A DNA stretch of 64,000 nucleotides from Sphingobium nicotianae (lineage in GTDB: Bacteria > Pseudomonadota > Alphaproteobacteria > Sphingomonadales > Sphingomonadaceae): assembly GCF_018603885.1 (NCBI RefSeq), contig NZ_JAHGAW010000002.1:310001-374000 (forward strand), in the 5' to 3' direction. The notes beneath the pieces are model-generated. The model was given only the letters and a program-made list of their open reading frames with translations. It did not search any database and had not been told where the DNA came from. Position numbers and translations under genes: made by a program. Below, piece after piece: positions 1 through 7,469 of the stretch. Numbering within the stretch: the stretch's first letter is position 1; each line of letters opens with the position of its first letter.

Positions 1-813
1 CGCGGCGAGCAAGGGCTTGAGCGCGCCCGGGGCCTGCCCGGTCAGCACGGCGATGCGCGAGACGGCGGCATTATATTGCTGCTCGATCGGCGCGATGGCG
101 GCGGCGGTCTGCGCCCGGCTGGCGCGGGCCTGTTCGGCGTCCAGCGAGGAGACGAGGCCGGCCTGCACGCGAAAGCCGACAATCTCCAGATTGTCGTCCT
201 GGATGGCGAGGCTGGCCTTCGCATTGTCGAGCTGAGCCTGATAGGCGCGCGCCAGCACATAGTTGCGCGCGACCTCGCTCTCGACCGAGAGAAGCACGGT
301 CGCATAGTCGAAGCCGGCCGCCTCATAGTCCGCCCGGCTCGCCGCCACGCCGCTGCGCACGCCGCCGAACAGATCGACCTGGTAGCTCGCGTCGAGGCCG
401 AGCGAAAAGCTGCTGCGTCCACCGCTGCCGGTGGTCGTCACCGTGCCGTTGGGCAGGGTGGTCGTCGTCACGCCGCCACGGATCGGCTCGGTGCGGCTGT
501 AGCCGGCCGAACCGCTGAGGCTCGGGAACAGGGACGCCTGGCTGACTGCGAGCTGCTCGCGCGCCTGCCGCAGCCGCGCGATTGCCTGCGCCAGATCGAG
601 GTTGGAGGCCGAGGCCTGATCGACCAGCCGGGTCAGTACCGGATCGTTGAACTTGCTCCACCAGCGCGTCAGATCCTCGGCAGCGGGCGCCGCGACCACC
701 GACCAGCCATCGGGAACGCCAAGATCGGCCGCACTGCTCGGGCGATAGGTCGGGCCGACGCTGCACGCGGAGACGAGGAATGTGCAGAACAGCACGGAAC
801 TCACATGCTTCAT
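1..813 (-). CDS. RND efflux outer-membrane lipoprotein (NodT family), 3' end cut by window edge
   Basis: The reading frame stays open from an ATG at 813 to the window edge, giving 271 codons of the N-terminal part. The first 17 residues form a lipoprotein signal ending in a lipobox V-S-A-C, followed by SVGPTYRP, the usual start of NodT-type outer-membrane factors. The rest shows the family's helical repeats (TRWWSKFNDPVLTRLV, LDLAQAIARLRQAREQL) and a central beta region with FGGVRSGV. Such proteins form the TolC-like exit duct of tripartite RND pumps. The usual length is about 460-480 residues, so roughly 40 percent lies outside. The pump genes probably lie outside the window. No strong ribosome site precedes the ATG; a GTG four codons downstream is possible. 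Confidence 0.9.
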   Translation of the reverse strand, partial: MKHVSSVLFCTFLVSACSVGPTYRPSSAADLGVPDGWSVVAAPAAEDLTRWWSKFNDPVLTRLVDQASASNLDLAQAIARLRQAREQLAVSQASLFPSLSGSAGYSRTEPIRGGVTTTTLPNGTVTTTGSGGRSSFSLGLDASYQVDLFGGVRSGVAASRADYEAAGFDYATVLLSVESEVARNYVLARAYQAQLDNAKASLAIQDDNLEIVGFRVQAGLVSSLDAEQARASRAQTAAAIAPIEQQYNAAVSRIAVLTGQAPGALKPLLAA

Positions 814-1238
814 GGCGATGGAATGCTCGCGAAGGCGGGACGGGTCCAGTCAGGATTTGTACTAATGTGTTTCGCCAGTGTTGCGACAATGTTTCGGGGT
901 CGCCACCCGTTCAGGGAAAAGAGGGTCTCCTGTCAGCCAGCCCGGCATAAGAGGTTCCAAAGACAAAGAGGGACAGGTGAGCATGGCGACGATCGAGGCA
1001 GGCCTGCGTCCGGAGTTGCTTGGGGCGAGTGCGCGTCCGGAGCGATCGCCGCGCGGACAGCGATTACTGGACCGACCATGGCCGGTCCCGCGGGCATGAA
1101 CCCCTTGAGCGGGCGGGAGAACTGGCATCATCTGCACCGCCCCGACGTCGCCGATCTCGATGTCTCGTAGCAGGACGGCGGCGGCGTTCCGCCGATCATA
1201 GTTGCATTTCGGCCACGCACGCGCCAACAGAGGCGGCT
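814..1238. other. Intergenic region between the efflux gene and marR
   Basis: This stretch separates two divergently transcribed genes and should hold both promoters. No confident coding sequence was found. Two tiny frames (983-1099, 38 residues; 1096-1170, 24 residues, overlapping as ATGA) exist, but neither resembles a known protein. A possible promoter for the efflux gene lies around 845-880 on the minus strand (TTGTCG, then an ATTAGT-like -10), at low confidence. Confidence 0.4.
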
Positions 1239-1748
1239 ATGGCCTTGCCCCTTGCGTGGAACCAAAACGGCGGAGATTATTTCATCCCGCATCGCGTGCT
1301 GCTGCTGGCGCGTAAGATCGAACGGGAAACGGCGCGCGACCTGCAATCAGCGTTCAACATCTCGGTCGCCGAGTGGCGTGTGCTGAGCATCACCTGCACG
1401 CGGGGCTCGTCCAGCGCCGCCGAGATCTGCGCCGTTTTCGAGACGGACCGCGCCGAGGTCAGCCGTGCCGTCTCGCGCCTGCTCAAGGCGGATCTGATCC
1501 AGCGCGAGCCGGATGACAGCCACCGCCAAAAGATGAGGATCATCGCGACCCCTGCCGGACGGGTCGTATTCGACGGCGTCGTCGCCACGCGCGACGCCTA
1601 TTTCTCTTACATCATGCAGGATATGACCCAGGAAGAGCGGCATAACTTCAACCGGGCGCTGGAAGGCATCGCGATCCGGGTGGACGAACGACGGAGTACG
1701 CGAATCCGGACGGCTGGAGCCCCGCGTTCCCGCCGGTCCAAGGATTGA
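1239..1748 (+). CDS. MarR family transcriptional regulator
   Basis: A 169-residue protein with a MarR winged helix: helices in NISVAEWRVLSITCTRG, the recognition region in TDRAEVSRAVSRLLKADLI and a wing in REPDDSHRQKMRIIATPAG. The ATG at 1239 is preceded by AGAGG; longer in-frame extensions lack a ribosome site. Family members bind TTGA/TCAA-like palindromes as dimers and release DNA on binding small phenolic or acidic ligands. It lies next to a receptor/exported-protein cluster carrying three GTTGA-N4-TCAAC palindromes, so it is the best candidate regulator of that cluster. This is an inference, and the divergent efflux gene is an alternative target. The C-terminus is rich in Arg and Ser. 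Confidence 0.88.
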   Translation: MALPLAWNQNGGDYFIPHRVLLLARKIERETARDLQSAFNISVAEWRVLSITCTRGSSSAAEICAVFETDRAEVSRAVSRLLKADLIQREPDDSHRQKMRIIATPAGRVVFDGVVATRDAYFSYIMQDMTQEERHNFNRALEGIAIRVDERRSTRIRTAGAPRSRRSKD

Positions 1749-1769
1749 TCTGGCTGAACGGGTTGCGCC

Positions 1770-2264
1770 TCAGAAAGGCGCCGTGGTGAAGCCGATCCAG
1801 CGGCCGCAAGCGACGACCAGAATCCAGATGGAAAGGGACAACAGGCCCGCCAGCTTCGCCGCAGCAGGGATCGGTCCGCCCCGGTCCCACGCCGCGATGT
1901 TGCGCATCGTGAGATAGTGGAACACCAGCATATTGATCCCGGCGAGCAGCATCAGCGCCAGCTTGATGCGGAACGCCATATTGTCGAAATAGGTGACCGG
2001 CTGGGACGTGAAGAGCAATGTCCCCGTGATACCCGCGAGGATGAAGGCGATCCAGGTCGGCGGCAGCAGCGCGCGGCTCAGCCGGCTGATCGGATAGCTG
2101 ACCCCGGCAAGGCCGATCAGCCGCAGGTCGACGATCGCGATGAGGCCGATGACCGTGGTGATGGCAATCACATGCACCGTCTCGACGGCCGGGAAGGCAG
2201 ACGGATCGACCGCCATGAAATCGCCGATGGCGCTCGATCCGATGGCGTCCAGTAAGTCGTACAT
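1770..2264 (-). CDS. Small integral membrane protein, paralogue of the upstream gene
   Basis: A 164-residue hydrophobic protein with about four membrane helices, in ETVHVIAITTVIGLIAIVDL, PTWIAFILAGITGTLLF, IKLALMLLAGINMLVF and SIWILVVACGRWIGF. It starts at an ATG preceded by GGGGGA. It shares layout and the closing motif CGRWI with the neighbouring gene 17 bases upstream, so the two look like a tandem duplication. They resemble uncharacterised sphingomonad membrane proteins (DUF6644-like; I am not certain of the family number). A heme or quinone role is conceivable from the EtVHviAi histidine, but no function is established. It is transcribed with its paralogue from the palindrome-containing promoter at 2827-2855. 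Confidence 0.75.
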   Translation of the reverse strand: MYDLLDAIGSSAIGDFMAVDPSAFPAVETVHVIAITTVIGLIAIVDLRLIGLAGVSYPISRLSRALLPPTWIAFILAGITGTLLFTSQPVTYFDNMAFRIKLALMLLAGINMLVFHYLTMRNIAAWDRGGPIPAAAKLAGLLSLSIWILVVACGRWIGFTTAPF

Positions 2265-2281
2265 CAATATCCCCCGATCGT

Positions 2282-2767
2282 TCAGGTATAAGCGATCCAG
2301 CGCCCACAGATGATGATCGCGATCCAGACCGATACGAGCAGGATCGCCAGCAGACGGACACCGCCCGGCGTGCGCTGTTCCGGCTGGACGAGCCCCCGGA
2401 CCGAGCGTGACAGCGCCAGGAACAGGGCGATAGCGACCAGCAGCAGGAGCATCTTCGTCTGGAACAGGAAATTGTTCAGGGATCGGGCGGGCTCGCCGCA
2501 GATCATCGTCACGCCGGACACAAGCAGCACCGCCAGTCCCCAGCCGATCCAGCCGTCCAGTCGCCGGCCCCATTGTGCCGGCGACCAGTCGCTCCCGGCG
2601 AGTTGCAGCGTGCGCAGCGACAGCGCGAGCGACGAGGCGAACACGGCGGCGATCGCCAGGATGTGGATGGTCTGGACGGCGGGCACGGCCCATTCGACGG
2701 TCTGCATCGTCTGATGAACGCTGGTGGTTTCGAGCCAGGTGACCAGCTCGTTGATCCATTGGGTCAT
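2282..2767 (-). CDS. Small integral membrane protein, first gene of a pair
   Basis: A 161-residue protein with about four membrane helices, including VQTIHILAIAAVFASSLALS, WGLAVLLVSGVTMICGEP, KMLLLLVAIALFLALS and LLAILLVSVWIAIIICGRWI. The ATG at 2767 follows GAGGATC; a longer version starting at 2854 would run into the promoter and is less likely. An IHI/VHV histidine in the first helix and CGRWI at the end are shared with the downstream gene. No known catalytic motif is seen. The gene lies between the TonB-receptor gene and its paralogue on the same strand, but has its own promoter, with the operator palindrome over the -35 box. Confidence 0.78.
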   Translation of the reverse strand: MTQWINELVTWLETTSVHQTMQTVEWAVPAVQTIHILAIAAVFASSLALSLRTLQLAGSDWSPAQWGRRLDGWIGWGLAVLLVSGVTMICGEPARSLNNFLFQTKMLLLLVAIALFLALSRSVRGLVQPEQRTPGGVRLLAILLVSVWIAIIICGRWIAYT

Positions 2768-2826
2768 GATCGATCCTCGAAGGAAGTCCGCGCCGGGCGC
2801 GCACTTCCGGGCAAGTTGGAAACCGG

Positions 2827-2855
2827 ACTTTATCCAAAACTGTTGATCAGTCAAC
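2827..2855 (-). promoter_or_regulatory. Predicted promoter with overlapping GTTGA-N4-TCAAC operator
   Basis: On the minus strand TTGACT (2854-2849) and TAAAGT (2832-2827) are separated by 16 bases, a plausible sigma-70 promoter about 55 bases before the membrane-protein start at 2767. The perfect palindrome GTTGATCAGTCAAC at 2842-2855 covers the -35 box, the arrangement expected of a repressor site. The same palindrome recurs twice at 5629-5662. Confidence 0.6.
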
Positions 2856-3019
2856 GGTTATGATTGGAGCGGCATGATGTCCAGAGCGCAAGGTTGCACC
2901 CGACACGAAGGATCGTCGTGACGGCGTGTGTCGCCGACGATCTTCGCTTCACGGTGCTGGACGGAGAGCTGTTGCCCGGTTGGCAGGAGAGGGACGCGTG
3001 GGCGCCCCTCTCCCTTCGA

Positions 3020-5524
3020 TCAGAAGTTGAACTTCAGCGAGACGCCGATGTCGCTCGGGCGGCCGCGCACGACGCTGAGTGCATTGCGCGGAGGAGCAGC
3101 GATGCCGGTACCCGCGCCCGAATCCCAGAAGCCGCCGCCAAAGCGCTGCGCATAGGTCGCATAGACCTTGTCGAGCAGGTTGTTCGCATAGATGGTGAGG
3201 GTGATGGGCAGAGCGGTCGGCTGGATCTGCACCCGCGCATTGACCAGCCCGTAGGAGGGCAGGATATAGCCCGAATCCGCCGTATCGTCCGGATAGACGG
3301 ATTGCTTGCCGACATAGGCATAATTGACGTTCAGCGTCGCCTTGCCCGCGCCCATGCGCGTCGTGTAGGTCGCGCCGATATTGTAGGTCGGCGTGGGAAT
3401 GTCCGGATAGAGGTGGGTCGTCCCGGCCGGCGGATTCTTGAGCGTGTAGGCGGTAAGTCCCAGGCTGCCGTCGACCGTCAGGCCGGGCGCGACCACGAGC
3501 TGGCCGTCGACCTCGATGCCGCGGATCCAGGCGTCGCCCTGATCCTGCAGGGTCGGAATGAAGCCTACGGGACAGGCCGCGCTGCCGGGCACGATCTGCG
3601 CCAGCGGACCCGTGCCGCAATTGACGCGGATCACGGCCTGGCGATCGGTATAGTGCATCAGGAAAGCGGTCGGGTTGAGCCGCAGGCGACGATTGAACAG
3701 GGTCGTCCTGAAGCCGAACTCGTAATTGACCACCTCTTCGTTCGGGACGGGCTTGACCAGCGGGCTCTGGTTGGCTCCCGTTGCGTTGTTGGTCGCAGTC
3801 CAGCCAAGCACCGTGTAGCTGAACGAGCCGGCCTTATAGGCCTTGGAGATCGTGGCATAAGCCATGATGTCGTCGGTGAAGTGATAGTCGATCGTCGCGC
3901 GGTAATCGAGCGCGCGAAACGGCGCGCTGGCGTTGACGGTCGTCGAGGATGTCCCGGGCGCGACGGTGAAGTCGGGTGTCTGATAGGGTGTCGCGGGCGG
4001 CGGATAGCGCGTCTGCGTATAATCCTTGTGATCCCAGGCGTGGCGCAAGCCGGCGGTCAGGTTGAGCTTGTCGGTGACGTGCCAGGTGCCGCTCGCGAAC
4101 AGCCCGACGGAGTCCGAGGTCTGGAAGACGTCGCTGATCGTGCGCGTATAAAGACCACCATCGGCGTTCGCTGGTGTGCCCGGCGTAGCCGGATAGTTGC
4201 TCGTACCACGACGATTCACGATATAGTTATAGGGCGCGCCGCTCTTCTCGTGGAAATAGGTGCCGCCCGCGACCAGATCGACCGCGCCGCCGAACAGCGC
4301 CGCATTGAGCTGCAATTCCTGGTAGAAGACGCGCGAGTTGAGGATGTCGTAGCGCATTTCCATGCCGATAAGTTCCCAGTCGGTCACGGCGCGGTGCTTG
4401 AGCTTCGAATAGCCGGTGATGGAGTGGAGGCTCACCGTATCGCTGAGCGACCAATTGACGTTGAGATCCGCCTGCCAATATTCGTCATTATTATACTGGT
4501 CGCAGGCCGCGTCATAGTCCGGGTTGAAATCATCCATCAGGCAGACGTCGGGCGCCTGATAGGGGCCTTTGACGAGACGCGGATCATTATAGGCGGCAAG
4601 CGGCGCTTGGCCGGCCGCCTTGAACGAGTCGTTTAGCCAGTCGCCATAATTGCCCTGGATGATACCGTCGATGCCGGGGCGCATGTCGAATTCCTGCATG
4701 ACCCACGGCGTCGCGTTCTCCTTGGACTTGTTGTAGAGGAAGCCCCAAGTGGCGGTCAGGCCGGGCGCAAGTTCGCCGCGCAGCTGCACGCGCGCGACAT
4801 AGTCTTCCTGCATGCCGAGCTTCTGCGTTCCACGGCTGACGAAGCCGTCCTGATAGAGATAGGCGCCCTGTGCGCGCAGCGCGAAACCGTTGCCGATGGG
4901 GATGTTCACCATCCCGATCACGTCGCTATGCTTGAAGGTGCCGACCACGCCTTCCAGCGAACCCTCGAACCGGTCGGTCGGCTGCTTGCTGAAGATGCGG
5001 ATGGCGCCGCCGGTCGAGTTGCGGCCGAACAGCGTCCCCTGTGGCCCGCGCAGCACCTCGATCCGGTCGACGTCGAGCACGCGCAGGACGGCGCCGCTCG
5101 TGCGCGGCATATAGATGCCGTCGACATAGAGGCCGACACCGCGCTCGCCCGTCGCGCCGCCGCCACCCGAAATGCCGCGGATCACGAAACTGGCCGCGCT
5201 GCTGCCGCCGCCGCGGGTGGGGGAGATGCTGAGATTCGGCGTGAAATGGGAGAGATCCTGCAGATCCTGGATGCCCTTGGCCTCAAGAGTCTCCTGCGTC
5301 ACCGCGATGATCGACAGCGGCGTATTCTGGAGGTTGGTCGCGCGGCGTTCCGCGGTGACGATGATGTCCTGAATGCCGACGTCATTGTCGCCGGAAGCCT
5401 GCGGCTGCGTTGCCTGTGCGTGCAGCGTTCCGCCCTGCAGCCCCATCATGGCAGTGCCCGCCAGCGCGGCGGCGCGAATCATATCGGCCCGAATCCTGGA
5501 CCGAGTCCCGAATGTCTTCATCAT
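3020..5524 (-). CDS. TonB-dependent outer-membrane receptor
   Basis: An 834-residue protein with a signal peptide (to about residue 37, ...GTLHAQA), a TonB-box-like DIIVTAERR near residue 50, a plug domain carrying LRGPQGTLFGRNSTGG and a long beta-barrel ending in the terminal aromatic LKFNF. It starts at tandem ATGs after GGGGAGAGG. These receptors take up bulky ligands using TonB-ExbBD energy; in sphingomonads this FecA/BtuB-like class commonly imports plant-derived aromatics or glycosides rather than only iron. No FecR-type signalling domain is present. The gene is divergent from the exported-protein operon at 5752, with two operator palindromes between them, so both are probably induced together by the substrate. 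The actual ligand cannot be read from sequence. Confidence 0.95.
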   Translation of the reverse strand: MMKTFGTRSRIRADMIRAAALAGTAMMGLQGGTLHAQATQPQASGDNDVGIQDIIVTAERRATNLQNTPLSIIAVTQETLEAKGIQDLQDLSHFTPNLSISPTRGGGSSAASFVIRGISGGGGATGERGVGLYVDGIYMPRTSGAVLRVLDVDRIEVLRGPQGTLFGRNSTGGAIRIFSKQPTDRFEGSLEGVVGTFKHSDVIGMVNIPIGNGFALRAQGAYLYQDGFVSRGTQKLGMQEDYVARVQLRGELAPGLTATWGFLYNKSKENATPWVMQEFDMRPGIDGIIQGNYGDWLNDSFKAAGQAPLAAYNDPRLVKGPYQAPDVCLMDDFNPDYDAACDQYNNDEYWQADLNVNWSLSDTVSLHSITGYSKLKHRAVTDWELIGMEMRYDILNSRVFYQELQLNAALFGGAVDLVAGGTYFHEKSGAPYNYIVNRRGTSNYPATPGTPANADGGLYTRTISDVFQTSDSVGLFASGTWHVTDKLNLTAGLRHAWDHKDYTQTRYPPPATPYQTPDFTVAPGTSSTTVNASAPFRALDYRATIDYHFTDDIMAYATISKAYKAGSFSYTVLGWTATNNATGANQSPLVKPVPNEEVVNYEFGFRTTLFNRRLRLNPTAFLMHYTDRQAVIRVNCGTGPLAQIVPGSAACPVGFIPTLQDQGDAWIRGIEVDGQLVVAPGLTVDGSLGLTAYTLKNPPAGTTHLYPDIPTPTYNIGATYTTRMGAGKATLNVNYAYVGKQSVYPDDTADSGYILPSYGLVNARVQIQPTALPITLTIYANNLLDKVYATYAQRFGGGFWDSGAGTGIAAPPRNALSVVRGRPSDIGVSLKFNF

Positions 5525-5628
5525 CCTCTCCCCCTGTTCCGCCTGCAGTTTTGCGAGAAAACCCGCGGCTAACCGCAATCTGAAACGTTCCGTACGTTCA
5601 TCGTTTTTCTGTAACGTCCGTCTCGCTA

Positions 5629-5662
5629 TTGACTGATCAACGGTGACGGTTGATTTGTCAAC
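5629..5662. promoter_or_regulatory. Tandem operator palindromes between receptor gene and exported-protein operon
   Basis: TTGACTGATCAA at 5629-5640 and GTTGATTTGTCAAC at 5649-5662 are two copies of the inverted repeat (G)TTGA-N4-TCAA(C). Their centres are 21 bases apart, two turns of the helix, suggesting cooperative binding of two regulator dimers on one DNA face. The first copy and the site at 2842-2855 share the same central N4 read on opposite strands. The sites lie in the 227-base region between divergent start codons at 5524 and 5752 and could control both directions. Confidence 0.65.
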
Positions 5663-5751
5663 TGTAACGAATCACGGGGCTCCAACTTGTCGAGGGTTTG
5701 GCGCGGCCAGCGTTGGCCGGGGACGTCCGTGCGCAAGGGAGCGGGAGAGAA

Positions 5752-6645
5752 ATGAGCATGGCTGCGAAGTGCGCGTCCCGGTTCCGGACCGGATTATGCC
5801 GCGATGTGCTGGCGGTTGCGGCGAGCGCTCTGCTGCTGGCGGTCCCCCTGCATGCACAGACGACGGACCGCAATCGTCGCCTCAGTCCGGAGCAGCTGGA
5901 GATCATGCAGCAGCGTCACCCTGGCCTCGCCGGAGCGCTCGATCCGGACAATCTTGCGAAGAAGCGCCCCAAGCCCGGCTTCGACATGACCGGCACCTGG
6001 TTCGTCGACCTCTCCGAGGGGTTCAACAAGTTCATGTTCGGTCCGCCCTATCCCGAGTTTTTCGAGGAGGGGAAGAAGGCGCAGATCGAGGGCGCGGCGG
6101 CGCGGGCGCGGGGCGAGAATTATCGGGACAGCATCGGGCAATGCTATCCGGCCGGCATGCCGATGATCATGACGCGGGTCTGGCCGATCATGTTCGTGCA
6201 GGTGCCGACCGCCATCTACATGGTCGCGGGCTTCACCAACAGCTTCCGCACCATCTTCCTCGACGGCCGGCCGCATACCGATCCGGACATCTACGTGCCG
6301 ACCTATAACGGCGAATCGATCGGCCATTGGGAGGGAGACACGCTGGTCGTCGACACCCAGGGATTCGAGACCGATCATCACTGGATCGATGTCGGCCTGC
6401 CGATCAGCGACGAATTCCACATGGTCGAGCGCATCCGGATGATCAACGGCGGCAACACGCTGGAGATCGAATATATCATGACCGATCCCAGGATGTGGAA
6501 GGGCGAGTGGCGCAACACCAAGCGGTGGGATCGCGTCACCCAGGCCGACATCGGCGAAGTCGAATGCACCGAGGCGCGCAACGCCAATCTCCCCGGCACC
6601 GATCGCGGCCAGCAGGAGCTGGACGAGCGCGAGAAGAAGAAATGA
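5752..6645 (+). CDS. Exported protein of unknown function (GHWEG family, copy 1)
   Basis: A 297-residue protein with a signal peptide (residues 1 to about 36, ending LHAQ), so it acts in the periplasm or outside. The ATG at 5752 follows a GGGAGCGGGAGAG ribosome site. The core contains GFDMTGTWFVDLSEG, then PTYNGESIGHWEGDTLVVDT near residue 185, followed by ITERIR/VERIRM-like strands, suggesting a beta-rich fold. The motif PTYNGxSxGHWEGxTLVV recurs in the fourth gene of this operon (7470), so the two are paralogues. I know no characterised member; such proteins occur beside TonB receptors and amidohydrolases in proteobacterial catabolic clusters. The next gene overlaps its stop codon as ATGA. 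Confidence 0.85.
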   Translation: MSMAAKCASRFRTGLCRDVLAVAASALLLAVPLHAQTTDRNRRLSPEQLEIMQQRHPGLAGALDPDNLAKKRPKPGFDMTGTWFVDLSEGFNKFMFGPPYPEFFEEGKKAQIEGAAARARGENYRDSIGQCYPAGMPMIMTRVWPIMFVQVPTAIYMVAGFTNSFRTIFLDGRPHTDPDIYVPTYNGESIGHWEGDTLVVDTQGFETDHHWIDVGLPISDEFHMVERIRMINGGNTLEIEYIMTDPRMWKGEWRNTKRWDRVTQADIGEVECTEARNANLPGTDRGQQELDEREKKK

Positions 6646-7079
6646 TCAAAGGAACCGATGTGACGAAGAGCAAGTCTCTCCTGGCCGCAGCCGCGCTGGC
6701 GACGGCGATGATCGCGATGCCCACGGCAGCGCATCATAGTTTCGCGATGTTCGACCAGAACAAGACGGTGTCGCTCAAGGGGCAGGTCGTCGAATTCCAG
6801 TGGACCAATCCTCATGCCTTCATCGAGCTGGATGTCCCCAACGGGCAGGGCGCGAGCGATCGCTGGAGCATCGAGCTCAACAGCCCCAACAACCTCACTC
6901 GCCAGGGCTGGCGGCGCTCGTCGCTGAAGCCCGGCCAGACCGTGACCGTGACGCTCAATCCGCTGCGCAACGGCAAGAAGGGCGGCCTGTTCAACAAGGT
7001 CGTCCTGCCGGACGGCAGTGTCCTCGCCGATGTGCGGCCGTCCAGCGGCAAGCCCATCAACGTGCCGTCAGCCAATTGA
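6642..7079 (+). CDS. Exported DUF6152-like protein with HHSF mature N-terminus (copy 1)
   Basis: A protein of 145 residues from the ATG that overlaps the preceding stop (ATGA), or 139 from a GTG at 6660 that has a better AAAGGA ribosome site. From the GTG, a signal peptide ends ...MPTAA and the predicted mature protein begins HHSFAMFD. A second conserved block, WTNPHAF, and a third, SPNNLTRQGWRRSSLKPG, follow. The 121-residue paralogue encoded next has the same blocks. The family is known to me only as DUF6152, of unknown function. A mature N-terminal His plus a conserved internal His resembles copper histidine-brace proteins (LPMO, CopC); this is an inference. Confidence 0.85.
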   Translation: MIKGTDVTKSKSLLAAAALATAMIAMPTAAHHSFAMFDQNKTVSLKGQVVEFQWTNPHAFIELDVPNGQGASDRWSIELNSPNNLTRQGWRRSSLKPGQTVTVTLNPLRNGKKGGLFNKVVLPDGSVLADVRPSSGKPINVPSAN

Positions 7080-7093
7080 GGAGGTCGCCAGAG

Positions 7094-7459
7094 ATGCGCA
7101 TCAAATCTGTCGCGATGCTGGCCGTGGCCGCACTCGCCGTCCCCGCGATCGCTCATCACAGCTTCGCGATGTTCGACATGAAGAAGGACGTGACGGCCGA
7201 AGGCGTCGTCACCGACTTCCGCTGGACCAATCCGCACGCCTGGATGCATGTCGACATGGCCGACAAGAGCGGCACCAGGGCCAACTGGGCGCTCGAGATG
7301 ACCAGCCCAAACAATCTGGTGCTGAGCGGCTGGCGGCGCAGCTCGCTCAAGCCCGGCGACAAGGTCACCGTCACCTATCATCCGCTGCTCAACGGCAAGA
7401 CCGGTGGGTCGCTCGTCAAGGTGGTGCTGCCCGACAGCAAGATCCTCGAGAATAAATAG
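7094..7459 (+). CDS. Exported DUF6152-like protein with HHSF mature N-terminus (copy 2)
   Basis: A 121-residue protein; the signal peptide runs to A20 with a clean A-I-A cleavage site, so the mature chain would begin at H21 (HHSFAMFD). H48 lies in WTNPHAW, and SPNNLVLSGWRRSSLKPGD precedes a final VVLPDSK strand. It is clearly a duplicate of the preceding gene. The start is an ATG after GAGG. Its small size, export and paired histidines suggest a periplasmic metal- or ligand-binding protein. The operon position between two copies of the GHWEG-family protein suggests the products work together with the receptor encoded divergently. Confidence 0.85.
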   Translation: MRIKSVAMLAVAALAVPAIAHHSFAMFDMKKDVTAEGVVTDFRWTNPHAWMHVDMADKSGTRANWALEMTSPNNLVLSGWRRSSLKPGDKVTVTYHPLLNGKTGGSLVKVVLPDSKILENK

Positions 7460-7469
7460 GCCGGAGCGG

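Noticed and set aside
983..1170. Two small overlapping frames upstream of marR
   Set aside because: They are only 38 and 24 codons with no recognisable family; possibly chance or a remnant.
1770..2837. Reading the two membrane-protein genes as one 355-residue protein
   Set aside because: The upstream part of that frame is nonsense overlapping the other gene; each gene has its own ribosome site and frame.
2864..4636. 590-codon open frame antisense to the TonB-receptor gene
   Set aside because: The opposite strand encodes an unmistakable receptor; the antisense frame has biased low-complexity composition, typical of GC-rich shadow frames.
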